Source of the DNA: Sphingomonas sp.
Lineage (GTDB): Bacteria > Pseudomonadota > Alphaproteobacteria > Sphingomonadales > Sphingomonadaceae
Length of the DNA stretch: 64,000 nt
Reading direction: 5' to 3'
NCBI RefSeq assembly: GCF_017304635.1
Contig: NZ_JAFKMA010000002.1
Span: 186,001 to 250,000, forward strand
A model generated the notes under the pieces. That model had not been told where the DNA came from. It ran no database searches and saw only the letters and a list, made by a program, of their open reading frames with translations. The position numbers were made by a program, and so were the translations under genes. This document shows positions 24,472 to 33,197 of the stretch, in pieces; within the stretch, counting starts at the first letter, position 1, and each line of letters begins with the position of its first letter.

Positions 24472-26421
24472 TCACTGACAAGCCAAGCACTCGTCGTAAT
24501 CCGTGCTCTCGCCCAGCGAGAATTTCGGCGCGTCGATCGTGTTGTCGGCCTCGACGCCGCCCTGGCCCTCGCTCCCGGCGAACCCGGCGCGCTGCACCGA
24601 TTTTGAGCGAAGGTAATAGAGCGACTTGATCCCCAGTTCCCACGCGCGGAAGTGGAGCATCAGCAGGTCCCACTTCTCGACATCGGCCGGGATGAACAGG
24701 TTCAGGCTGGTCGACTGGTCGATGAACGGCGTGCGGTCGGCCTGGAGCTCGATCAGCCAGCGCTGGTCGATCTCGAAGCTGGTCTTGTAGCAGTCCTTTT
24801 CCTCCTGGCTCAGGAAGTCGAGGTGCTGGACCGAGCCGCCATGCTCCAGGATCGAGTTCCACACCGCGTCGCTGTTCTTCGACTTCTCGATGAAGATCTT
24901 CTCGAGATACGGGTTCTTGACCGAGAAGCTGCCCGACAGCGTCTTGTGCGTGTAGATGTTGGCCGGGATCGGCTCGATGCAGGCCGAGGTGCCGCCGCAG
25001 ATGATGCTGATCGACGCGGTCGGCGCGATCGCCATCTTGCACGAAAAGCGCTCCATCACCCCGCGATCGTGCGCGTCGGGGCAGGGGCCGCGCTCGACCG
25101 CCAGCGCCATCGACGCGGCGTCGGCCTGCGCCTTGATGTGCTTGAACATCTTGAGGTTCCACGACTTCGCCATCGCGCCCTCGAACGCGAGCCCGCGCGC
25201 CTGGAGAAACGAGTGGAAGCCCATGACGCCGAGGCCGACCGACCGCTCGCGCATCGCCGAATACGCGGCGCGCTCCATCCCCGGCTCGGCGCGGTCGATA
25301 TAGTCCTGCAACACGTTGTCGAGGAAGCGCATCACGTCCTCGATGAAGCCGTCGGCCTTGTGCCACTGGTCCCAGGTCTCGAGGTTGAGCGACGACAGGC
25401 AGCAGACCGCGGTACGATCGTTGCCGAGATGGTCCTTGCCGGTCGGCAGCGTGATCTCGCTGCACAGGTTCGAGGTCGAGACCTTCAGGCCCAGCTCGCG
25501 ATGATGCCTGGGCATCGTCGAGTTCACGTGGTCGGCGAAGATGATGTAGGGCTCGCCGGTCGCGAGGCGCGTTTCGACCAGCTTCTGGAACAGCGCGCGG
25601 GCGTCGACCTTGCCGCGCTCCGACTGGTCCTTGGGGCTGCGCAGGATCCACTCGCGACCGTCGCGGACGGCCTCCATGAACGCGTCGGGGATCAGCACGC
25701 CGTGGTGCAGGTTCAGCGCCTTGCGGTTGAAGTCGCCGCTGGGTTTGCGGATTTCGAGGAACTCCTCGATCTCCGGATGGCTGATGTCGAGGTAGCAGGC
25801 GGCCGACCCGCGGCGGAGGCTGCCCTGGCTGATCGCGAGCGTCAGGCTGTCCATCACGCGGACGAACGGAATGATGCCGCTGGTCTTGCCGTTTAGCCCG
25901 ACCGGCTCGCCGATCCCGCGGACATTGCCCCAATAGGTGCCGATGCCGCCGCCGCGCGACGCCAGCCAGACATTCTCGTTCCAGGTGTCGACGATGCCGT
26001 TCAGGCTGTCGGGCACCGAGTTGAGGAAGCACGAGATCGGCAGGCCGCGCCCGGTGCCGCCGTTCGACAGAACGGGCGTCGCCGGCATGAACCACAATTG
26101 CGAGATGTAGTCGTAGATGCGCTGCGCATGCGCCGCGTCGTCGGCGTAAGCGGAGGCCACGCGGACGAACAGGTCCTGATACGATTCGCCCGGCAGCAGG
26201 TAGCGGTCGTTGAGCGTTTCCTTGCCGAAATCGGTCAGCAGCGCGTCGCGCGAATGGTCGACCTCCAGCGCATAGGGCTGCGGCGCGACGCTGCGCGAAT
26301 CGCGCTCCATGGCCGGTGCCTTGGCCGCGCTCGCGACGGCGCCGGCCATCGCTTGAGTGGCCGCTTCGATCGCATCCGTCGCCATGGTCTCGCTCGTTCC
26401 TTCGATATCTCTGAAATCCAT
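24472..26421 (-). CDS. nrdA: Class I ribonucleotide reductase, alpha subunit
   Basis: A 649-aa catalytic R1 subunit converting NDPs to dNDPs with NrdB. The active-site motifs are present: PATPVLSNGGTGRGLPISCF (first redox Cys), NLCSEITLP (thiyl radical Cys and Glu) and the C-terminal ECLACQ pair that shuttles electrons from thioredoxin or glutaredoxin. The N-terminal 60 residues are Ala-rich and low in complexity, with no clear ATP-cone, so the usual activity site may be absent. The start could be 26421 or the adjacent ATG at 26424; AGGGGCG precedes them. Confidence 0.95.
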   Translation of the reverse strand: MDFRDIEGTSETMATDAIEAATQAMAGAVASAAKAPAMERDSRSVAPQPYALEVDHSRDALLTDFGKETLNDRYLLPGESYQDLFVRVASAYADDAAHAQRIYDYISQLWFMPATPVLSNGGTGRGLPISCFLNSVPDSLNGIVDTWNENVWLASRGGGIGTYWGNVRGIGEPVGLNGKTSGIIPFVRVMDSLTLAISQGSLRRGSAACYLDISHPEIEEFLEIRKPSGDFNRKALNLHHGVLIPDAFMEAVRDGREWILRSPKDQSERGKVDARALFQKLVETRLATGEPYIIFADHVNSTMPRHHRELGLKVSTSNLCSEITLPTGKDHLGNDRTAVCCLSSLNLETWDQWHKADGFIEDVMRFLDNVLQDYIDRAEPGMERAAYSAMRERSVGLGVMGFHSFLQARGLAFEGAMAKSWNLKMFKHIKAQADAASMALAVERGPCPDAHDRGVMERFSCKMAIAPTASISIICGGTSACIEPIPANIYTHKTLSGSFSVKNPYLEKIFIEKSKNSDAVWNSILEHGGSVQHLDFLSQEEKDCYKTSFEIDQRWLIELQADRTPFIDQSTSLNLFIPADVEKWDLLMLHFRAWELGIKSLYYLRSKSVQRAGFAGSEGQGGVEADNTIDAPKFSLGESTDYDECLACQ

Positions 26422-26911
26422 CATCGCCCCTGCCGTCCCTCTCGTACCGTTCGACTCGGGAGCGAACTCCCATGCTACCATTTGCGGTCCGGGCGGCGAG
26501 AACAAAAATAGTCCACAGCCTGTGCATCAAGGACGCGTGGAGCCGTCCTGCGAATATGGTATCGCAGTCGGCAATCCACCAGTACTTGGGTCCGCCCCCG
26601 AACCTGACCGCAACAGATTGTGCCGAACCGCCGCTCGACGCAATATGCTAAATGACATTTCAGGGACTCGGTTCGTCGCTAATTTGAATCGCTTCGTCAT
26701 GGGGTCGGAAGCGGCGACAGGGCGCGACGCGCGGACTTCCGCGGGGTTCGCGAAACGCAAGCGAGAAGGCGCGAAAACGCGAAAAATTTTCGGCCGGCGG
26801 ACCGTGCCGATCAACCGGTTGTGGTCGGGTTAGACCTTGGTCGAATTTTCGGGCGGGGATTGTCCGACTGCAGCCTCTGCATTACATTGTCATACACGAA
26901 AGAGGTGGCAA
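26422..26911. other. 490-bp intergenic region upstream of nrdA
   Basis: No convincing gene; open frames here have no start signal or domain. Near nrdA it holds the dyad CACAG-C-CTGTG (26514-26524), about 95 nt before the start, a possible regulatory site but not an NrdR-box match. The part at 26755-26800 (GCGCGAAAACGCGAAAAAT) is a short AT/GC-mixed repeat-like stretch. Confidence 0.5.
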
Positions 26912-27175
26912 ATGGCGACGAACGCATTGGTACAGGCCCGCATCGATTCGGAGGTCAAGGACGAGGCGGCGGCCGTGCTGAAAGGCATGGGGCTGACGTT
27001 GTCGGATGCGATGCGGCTGCTGCTGGTGAAGGTCGCGCGCGAAAAGACCCTGCCGTTCGATGTCCGCACGCCGAATGCCGGCACGCGCGAGGCGATGACT
27101 GAACTCGATGCCGGCAAAGGCGTGCGTCACGAAACGCTCGATTCGCTGATGGCCGACCTGCGTGCGGACGATTGA
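26912..27175 (+). CDS. RelB/DinJ family antitoxin
   Basis: An 87-aa antitoxin. The N-terminal 50 residues (ALVQARIDSEVKDEAAAVLKGMGLTLSDAMRLLL) form the ribbon-helix-helix DNA-binding fold of RelB/DinJ; the C-terminal part should wrap the toxin. GAGGTGG upstream of ATG 26912 is the ribosome binding site. The toxin gene starts 14 nt before this one ends. Expected to autorepress with the toxin. Confidence 0.92.
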   Translation: MATNALVQARIDSEVKDEAAAVLKGMGLTLSDAMRLLLVKVAREKTLPFDVRTPNAGTREAMTELDAGKGVRHETLDSLMADLRADD

Positions 27176-27443
27176 GCGCTCGACGCGGTTCAAGCGCGAC
27201 GTCAAGCGAGAGTTGAAGGGGCGTCACCGCACGACGCTGGAGGCCGATCTGGTCGCGGTCCTGTCCGCGTTATTGGCCGACCAGCCGCTCGATCCGCGAT
27301 ACAAGGATCATGCGCTGACCGGCGACTGGGTCGGGTACCGCGACTGCCACATCAAGCCCGACCTGGTGCTGATCTATGCGAAGCCGGACGACGACGTGTT
27401 ACGGCTCGCGCGTCTCGGATCGCACAGCGAGGTGTTCGACTAA
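27162..27443 (+). CDS. YafQ-type mRNA interferase toxin
   Basis: A 93-aa RelE-superfamily toxin of the YafQ subgroup, which cuts mRNA in the ribosome. His50, His63, Asp67 and His88 match in number and spacing the catalytic His50, His63, Asp67 and His87 of E. coli YafQ. The start is GTG at 27162, overlapping the antitoxin by 14 nt. The stop overlaps the convergent GGDEF/EAL gene by 4 nt. All key residues are present, so the toxin is probably active. Confidence 0.92.
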   Translation: MRTIERSTRFKRDVKRELKGRHRTTLEADLVAVLSALLADQPLDPRYKDHALTGDWVGYRDCHIKPDLVLIYAKPDDDVLRLARLGSHSEVFD

Positions 27444-30082
27444 CCCGCCCTGCGCAATTGCGTCCTTGCCGGGACGGCGTTCAGGCGTTCCAGATTGAAA
27501 TATTGCGCGAACTCGAGCCCCGCGCGGCCGTCCTTGGCCCAGCGTACCGTCGCGGGGAACATCTGGCCTTCGAGCAGTTCGATCATCACGTCGACGCCGC
27601 CCGGTTCGCTCGGGAATTCGATGCCGTCGATCATCGCGCCGGTCGACGAGATGTTGCGGATGCGCACCTCGCCCTGCGCGGTGCCGAGGTCGAGCATCGC
27701 CGAGCGCAGCATCGTCGCGCGGGGGCTACGGCTGACCTTGTAGCCCTGCGCGGTCGCCTGGCCGCCCGCCGCCTGGAGCTGGCGCACCACTTCCTCGCTG
27801 CGCGCGGCTTTGCCGTAGACATAGCCCTGGATGTGGCTGCACCCGAGTTCGCGGATCAGCTCGACCTCGTCGTGATGCTCGACGCCCTCGGCGGTGGTTT
27901 CCATGAACAGGGTGTCGGCCAGCGTCACGATCGCCTTGATGATCGCGGCGTTGCGGTTGCCCGGGGCGGCGGCGCCGCGCACGAAGCTCTGGTCGATCTT
28001 GATCTTGTCGAACGGCGCCTTCTTCAGATAGCCGAGCGAGGAATAGCCGGTGCCGAAATCGTCGAGCGCCAGGCGGACGCCGAGTCCCTTCAGCGACTTG
28101 AACATCGCTTCCGAATGGCCGGTGTCGTTGACGAACACGCTTTCGGTGATCTCGAGCTCGAGCCGCTCCGGCGCCAGGCCAGAATTGGCGAGCGCGGACG
28201 TGACGATCGCGGGCAGCGCCGGGTTGGCGAACTGGATCGGCGAGACGTTGACCGCGACGCGCACCTCGCGCGGCCAGCTTGCCGCCTCGCGCGTGGCGGT
28301 GCGCAGCACCCATTCGCCGATCGATTCGATCAGCCCCGATTCCTCGGCGACGGGCACGAACTCGGCCGGACTGATGCTGCCGCGGGTCGGGTGGTCCCAG
28401 CGGATCAGCGCCTCGTAGCCGACGATCCGCGCCTCCGCGGTCGAGACGACCGGCTGGTAGGCGACGTGGAACTGGTCGCTGATGAGCGCGAGGCGCAGGT
28501 CGTCCTCGAGCTGCTTGCGAGTCTTCGCGCCCTCCAGCAATTCCTCGCGGAAGAAACGGTGGATGCCGCGGCCGTCGCCCTTGGCCGCGTACATCGCGAT
28601 GTCGGCATTGCGCGTCAGCGTTTCCGGGTCCTGGCCGTCCTCGGGCGCGATGGCGATGCCGATCGACGCGCCGATCGAGATCGTCGAGCCCTCGATATAA
28701 TAAGGCTGCGACAGCGACGCGATGATCGCCGCGGCGAGCTCGCCGAGCTGGTCGCGATTGCCGACGCCGGGCAGCACCACCTCGAACTCGTCGCCGCCCA
28801 GCCGCCCGATCAGCCCGTTCTCCCCGACCGACCGTTCGAGCCGTTGCGCGACCTGCTTGAGCAGCGCGTCGCCAACCTGGTGGCCGAGCGTGTCGTTGAC
28901 CGCCTTGAACCGGTCGAGATCGAGCAGCAGCAGCGCGACCGTGGTGTTGCCGCTGCCGGTCGATGACAGCATCTGCTCCAGCCCCATCTTGAGCCGCTGG
29001 CGGTTGGCGAGCCCGGTCAGGCCGTCGAACAACGCTAGGCGGTTGATCTCCGCCTCCGAGCGGCGGCGCTCGGTCAAATCGCGGCCCGACCCGACGAACC
29101 CCTGGTAGCGGCCCTGTTCGTCGAGCAGCGGCCGGCCCGAGATCGACCACCAGCGATCGACGCCGTCCACGCTCGCCGGGCAGACCGAATAATCGGAGAA
29201 GGACGTGCGGGTCGACAGATGGAAGTTGAGCGTGCGTTCGGTCTCGACCGATTCGGCGTCCATCCGGAACGTGTCGATCAGCCGCCCGCCGAGCGGGGTG
29301 ACGCCGGCGCGGACGAACTCGCGCCCGACCTTGGCCGACAGATAGGTGAGGTAGCCGAGCCGGTCGGTCTGCCAGAACCAGCCATCGCCATGTTCCTCGA
29401 CCTCGCGGACGAGTTGCTCGGCGAGGCGGCCGGCGCTGGTGCTGACGCTGCGCTGCTGCTCCGTCGCCTGGTCGCCGCGCGCGAGGCGCAGGGTCGCGGC
29501 GACGAGGCCGCCCAGCGCCAGCACCGCGACCAGCGAGGCGAACGAAAACCCGGAGCGCAGCACGACGATCGCGACCAGGGTCGCGGCATAGCTGAGCGTC
29601 GCGGCGCGCACCGGATAGATCGCGATCGCGGTGACGACGATCGCCGCCACCACCGCGACGATCCCGGTGAATTGCTGATAGCCGATCGGTCCGCTCGCCA
29701 GCAGCGGGAGCAGCGCCATCAGCCCGGCGCCGATGATCGCGGCGGCCAGCGCCAGCATCCGCGTCTGCAAGTGTGTCGACACGATCTCGCCGCGCCGGGT
29801 CCACAGCAGCAGCAGGACGAACGGCGACGCGATCGCCACCGCCGCGCCGCCGGGCAGGGCCCCGCCGGTGCCGCCGCCGCCGGCGCGCAGGATCGCCGCC
29901 ACGGTCAGCGGTGCGATCAGCTGGATCAGCATGACGAACGGCCAGGCGGTCGCCAGCTCGCGGAACCGTTCGAGCCGGCTCTCGGTCACTTCGGGCGCGC
30001 TGTCGGCCGCGACCCCCAGCGCGCTCCACAGGGAAAATTCGGGGGTGGAGGAAAGCGAGAGACTGCGACGCTGACGATTCAT
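27440..30082 (-). CDS. Membrane GGDEF-EAL protein with PAS and PilZ domains
   Basis: An 880-aa cyclic-di-GMP enzyme. Order: a membrane region of about six helices (45-195), PAS (about 225-335), GGDEF domain with intact GGDEF at 429-433, EAL domain with YEALIRW at about 556-562 and DDFGTGYSSL, then a C-terminal PilZ domain (about 785-870) with an Arg-rich entry (RSPRATMLR) and NISSTG in place of the usual DxSxxG. Both catalytic motifs look intact, so it may make, degrade or switch between the two. The ATG at 30082 is the first with a normal length. An 18-bp palindrome lies between it and the divergent GST gene. Confidence 0.92.
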   Translation of the reverse strand: MNRQRRSLSLSSTPEFSLWSALGVAADSAPEVTESRLERFRELATAWPFVMLIQLIAPLTVAAILRAGGGGTGGALPGGAAVAIASPFVLLLLWTRRGEIVSTHLQTRMLALAAAIIGAGLMALLPLLASGPIGYQQFTGIVAVVAAIVVTAIAIYPVRAATLSYAATLVAIVVLRSGFSFASLVAVLALGGLVAATLRLARGDQATEQQRSVSTSAGRLAEQLVREVEEHGDGWFWQTDRLGYLTYLSAKVGREFVRAGVTPLGGRLIDTFRMDAESVETERTLNFHLSTRTSFSDYSVCPASVDGVDRWWSISGRPLLDEQGRYQGFVGSGRDLTERRRSEAEINRLALFDGLTGLANRQRLKMGLEQMLSSTGSGNTTVALLLLDLDRFKAVNDTLGHQVGDALLKQVAQRLERSVGENGLIGRLGGDEFEVVLPGVGNRDQLGELAAAIIASLSQPYYIEGSTISIGASIGIAIAPEDGQDPETLTRNADIAMYAAKGDGRGIHRFFREELLEGAKTRKQLEDDLRLALISDQFHVAYQPVVSTAEARIVGYEALIRWDHPTRGSISPAEFVPVAEESGLIESIGEWVLRTATREAASWPREVRVAVNVSPIQFANPALPAIVTSALANSGLAPERLELEITESVFVNDTGHSEAMFKSLKGLGVRLALDDFGTGYSSLGYLKKAPFDKIKIDQSFVRGAAAPGNRNAAIIKAIVTLADTLFMETTAEGVEHHDEVELIRELGCSHIQGYVYGKAARSEEVVRQLQAAGGQATAQGYKVSRSPRATMLRSAMLDLGTAQGEVRIRNISSTGAMIDGIEFPSEPGGVDVMIELLEGQMFPATVRWAKDGRAGLEFAQYFNLERLNAVPARTQLRRAG

Positions 30083-30130
30083 GACGCTGCCGATACGGAG
30101 CACCGCTTAGAAATGTGTTACGGAGATGCC

Positions 30131-30148
30131 GTCCGGCGCGCGCCGGAC
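30131..30148. promoter_or_regulatory. 18-bp perfect palindrome in a divergent promoter region
   Basis: GTCCGGCGCGCGCCGGAC, between the divergent GGDEF/EAL and GST genes. It may be an operator for both or a simple GC-rich hairpin. Confidence 0.35.
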
Positions 30149-30176
30149 GCTCATTCTAGCCAAAACGGGTAGCCCG

Positions 30177-30836
30177 ATGACGCTCAGCCTCTATGCCCAC
30201 CCGCTGTCCTCCTACTGCCAGAAGGCGGAGATGGCGTTCTACGAGAACGATACGCCGTTCGATCTCAAGATGCTCGACGGCAGCGAGCCGGTGTGGAGCG
30301 CGTTCACCTCGCTGTGGCCGATCGGCAAGTTCCCGATCCTGACCGACGGCGACGGTCCCGGCGCCCGGGTCGTGACCGAAGCGACGATCATCATCGAATA
30401 TCTCGACGCGCGCTATCCCGGCGCGATTCGGTTCATCCCTGACGACAAGGCGGCGGCGGTCGAAGTGCGGCAACTCGACCGCTTCTTCGACAATTACGTC
30501 AACGGCCCGCAACAGCGTATCGTCGGCATCGCGATCCAGCGCGATCAGGGTGACGAGGCGAAGCTGCGCGGCCAGCTGGAGACGGCGTATCGCTGGCTCG
30601 ACGCGTGGCTGGCGGACCGCGAATGGGCGGCGGGCGGGGCCTTCAGCGTGGCCGACTGCGCCGCGGCGCCGGCGTTGCTCTATGCCGACTGGACGCATGC
30701 GATCCCGCGCGAGCATGCGAACCTGTGGGCCTATCGCGACCGGTTGCTGGCGCGGCCCAGCTATGCCCGCGCGCTCGACGAGGCGCGGCCCTATCGCCAC
30801 ATGTTCCCGCTGGGGGCGCCGGAGGGGCGGGATTGA
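30177..30836 (+). CDS. Glutathione S-transferase family protein
   Basis: A 219-aa protein with a thioredoxin-like N-terminal domain (SLYAHPLSSYCQKAEMAFYEN) and an all-alpha C-terminal domain (GGAFSVADCAAAPALLYADW, the conserved N-capping box and core of GSTs). The Ser/Tyr/Cys cluster at residues 9-11 holds the candidate glutathione-activating residue. VVTEATIIIEYLDARYP follows the family pattern. Substrate unknown. The ATG at 30177 gives the standard N-terminus. Confidence 0.92.
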   Translation: MTLSLYAHPLSSYCQKAEMAFYENDTPFDLKMLDGSEPVWSAFTSLWPIGKFPILTDGDGPGARVVTEATIIIEYLDARYPGAIRFIPDDKAAAVEVRQLDRFFDNYVNGPQQRIVGIAIQRDQGDEAKLRGQLETAYRWLDAWLADREWAAGGAFSVADCAAAPALLYADWTHAIPREHANLWAYRDRLLARPSYARALDEARPYRHMFPLGAPEGRD

Positions 30837-30861
30837 GGGGATCGAGGGTGTGTCCCCGGCG

Positions 30862-31557
30862 CTAGTCGCGCCCGATCAATTGTCCGGCGCGGGCCGTCGC
30901 GGCGCGCGTGTCGCCGGCCAGCTTCTTCACTTCGTTGGCGACCACCGCGAAGCCGCGCCCGGCATCGCCGGCGCGCGCCGCCTCGATCGTCGCGTTGAGC
31001 GCGAGCAGGTTGGTCTGGTGCGCGATCTGGCCGATCGCATCGACGATCGTCGAGACGCGGCTGAGCGTTTCGCGCAGTTCCGCGTGCCGCGCGCTGGCCT
31101 CGGCGCGCAGTCCCTCGACCTCGTCGAGCCGGCTGCGCACTTCCCGCTCCAGCGCGACCTGGCCGCTCACGTCGCTGGCGAACTTGACGACCTTCAACGG
31201 GCGGCCGGCATCGTCGAAAATGGGGTTGTAGGTCGCCTGGATCCAGACCTCGCGTCCGCCGCGCGCCAGCCGGCAATACCGCCCGGCGTCGTATTCGCCG
31301 CGACCGAGCTTGGTCCAGAACGCGTGATAGTCGAGCGATTGCGCGTAGGCGGCGTCGCAGAAGAGCCGGTGGTGCCGACCGACGATCTCGTCCTCGCGAT
31401 AGCCGAACAGCCGGCAGAAATTGGCGTTGGCGGCGAGCACGTGCCCGGCCAGATCGAACTCGATGATCGCCTGCGACCGGTCGATCGCCGCCATACGGCC
31501 GACGACCTCGGCGTGGCTCGACACCATCGGCAGGTCGCCGTCCAGATACATTCCCAT
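30862..31557 (-). CDS. Soluble PAS-MCP signalling protein
   Basis: A 231-aa protein without any membrane segment. Residues about 20-130 are a PAS domain ([43 protein letters not shown], the aerotaxis-type PAS_3 pattern). Residues 135-230 are a short coiled coil ending in the MCP hairpin tip region ([23 protein letters not shown] and [13 protein letters not shown]). It is much shorter than membrane chemoreceptors and lacks HAMP and most methylation helices. Likely a cytoplasmic redox or small-molecule sensor. The alternative start is 31551. Confidence 0.85.
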   Translation of the reverse strand: MGMYLDGDLPMVSSHAEVVGRMAAIDRSQAIIEFDLAGHVLAANANFCRLFGYREDEIVGRHHRLFCDAAYAQSLDYHAFWTKLGRGEYDAGRYCRLARGGREVWIQATYNPIFDDAGRPLKVVKFASDVSGQVALEREVRSRLDEVEGLRAEASARHAELRETLSRVSTIVDAIGQIAHQTNLLALNATIEAARAGDAGRGFAVVANEVKKLAGDTRAATARAGQLIGRD

Positions 31558-31682
31558 CACACGCGCTCCCCAGCAGCGGGAACGTTCTAATCGGCCACGA
31601 TAAAAGGATCGGTAAACGCGTCGCCAACCCATGTTGAACGGACCGTTGCGGCGACCCGCGGCTGGTCCTAGGGGGCGGGGCC

Positions 31683-33197
31683 ATGACGACCATCATCCGC
31701 GAAGCCGATCTGATCGAGAGCGTCGCCGACGCGCTCCAGTTCATCTCCTACTATCACCCGATGGATTACATCCGCGCGCTGGGAGCGGCGTACGAGGCGG
31801 AAGCGTCGCCCGCGGCGAAGGACGCGATCGCGCAGATCCTGACCAACAGCCGGATGTGCGCGGAGGGGCATCGCCCGATCTGCCAGGATACCGGCATCGT
31901 CACGGTGTTCGTCAAATGGGGCCAGGACTGCCGGCTGGAGAGCGATAGGTCGTTGCAGGAGGTCGTCGATGAGGGCGTGCGCCGCGCCTACCTCCACCCG
32001 GAAAACAAGCTGCGCGCCTCGATCCTCGCCGATCCCGCCTTCACGCGCCGCAATACGAAGGACAACACGCCGAGCGTGCTCCATGTCGAGATGGTGCCGG
32101 GCACCACGGTCTCGGTCGATGTCGCGGCGAAGGGCGGGGGCTCCGAGAACAAGTCCAAGTTCAAGATGATGAACCCCAGCGATTCGATCGTCGACTGGGT
32201 GCTGGAGATGGTGCCGCAGATGGGCGCGGGCTGGTGCCCGCCCGGCATGCTGGGGATCGGCATCGGCGGCACCGCGGAAAAGGCGATGCTGCTGGCGAAG
32301 GAATCGCTGATGGGCGCGATCGACATGAGCCAGTTGAAGGCGCGGGGGCCGAAAACCGACGTCGAGGCGCTGCGCATCGAGCTGTACGACAAGGTCAATG
32401 CGCTCGGCATCGGGGCGCAGGGGCTGGGGGGGCTATCCACCATCCTCGACGTCAAGATCCTCGACTGGCCGACCCATGCCGCGTCGAAGCCGGTCGCGAT
32501 GATCCCCAATTGCGCCGCGACCCGCCACGCGCATTTCACGCTCGACGGCTCCGGCCCGGCCTATCTCGAAGCGCCGAAACTGGACGAATGGCCCGACGTC
32601 GACTGGACGCCCGACCAGGCGGCGATCCGCGTCGATCTCGACACGCTGACGCCCGCGGTGGTGCGGTCGTGGAAGCAGGGCGACCGGCTGCTGCTCAACG
32701 GCAAGATGCTGACCGGCCGCGACGCCGCGCACAAGCGGATCGCCGACATGCTGGCCAAGGGCGAGACGCTGCCGGTCGTGTTCGCCGGCCGCGTCATCTA
32801 TTATGTCGGCCCGGTCGATCCGGTCGGCGAGGAAGTGGTCGGCCCGGCCGGCCCGACCACCGCGACCCGAATGGACAAATTCACCCGCATGATGCTCGAC
32901 CAGGGCCTGCTGGCGATGGTCGGCAAGGCCGAGCGCGGCCCGGCAGCGGTCGAGGCGATCAAGGATGCGAAGTCGGCGTATTTGATGGCGGTGGGCGGTG
33001 CCGCCTACCTGGTCGCGCGCGCGATCAAGGGCTCCAAGGTCGTGGGGTTCGCTGACCTGGGCATGGAAGCGATCTACGAGTTCGAGGTGCAGGACTTCCC
33101 GGTCACCGTCGCGGTCGACAGCGACGGCAACAACGTCCACCACCTCGCCCCGCTGGTCTGGCGCGAGCGGATCGCGAAAGAGAGGTTGCTGGCCTGA
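31683..33197 (+). CDS. Fumarate hydratase class I (Fe-S)
   Basis: A 504-aa iron-sulfur fumarase catalysing fumarate to malate in the TCA cycle. The three cluster Cys are visible: Cys67 (RPICQDTG), Cys185 (GWCPPG) and Cys277 (IPNCAATRH). The C-terminal domain begins near residue 330 with [19 protein letters not shown]. Its stop codon overlaps the next start (TGATG). Oxygen-sensitive in known members. Confidence 0.95.
   Translation: MTTIIREADLIESVADALQFISYYHPMDYIRALGAAYEAEASPAAKDAIAQILTNSRMCAEGHRPICQDTGIVTVFVKWGQDCRLESDRSLQEVVDEGVRRAYLHPENKLRASILADPAFTRRNTKDNTPSVLHVEMVPGTTVSVDVAAKGGGSENKSKFKMMNPSDSIVDWVLEMVPQMGAGWCPPGMLGIGIGGTAEKAMLLAKESLMGAIDMSQLKARGPKTDVEALRIELYDKVNALGIGAQGLGGLSTILDVKILDWPTHAASKPVAMIPNCAATRHAHFTLDGSGPAYLEAPKLDEWPDVDWTPDQAAIRVDLDTLTPAVVRSWKQGDRLLLNGKMLTGRDAAHKRIADMLAKGETLPVVFAGRVIYYVGPVDPVGEEVVGPAGPTTATRMDKFTRMMLDQGLLAMVGKAERGPAAVEAIKDAKSAYLMAVGGAAYLVARAIKGSKVVGFADLGMEAIYEFEVQDFPVTVAVDSDGNNVHHLAPLVWRERIAKERLLA

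Noticed and set aside
26514-26524. CACAG-C-CTGTG upstream of nrdA as an NrdR box
   Set aside because: It is a dyad but lacks the ACAC-like ends and AT centre of NrdR boxes, and no tandem partner is seen.
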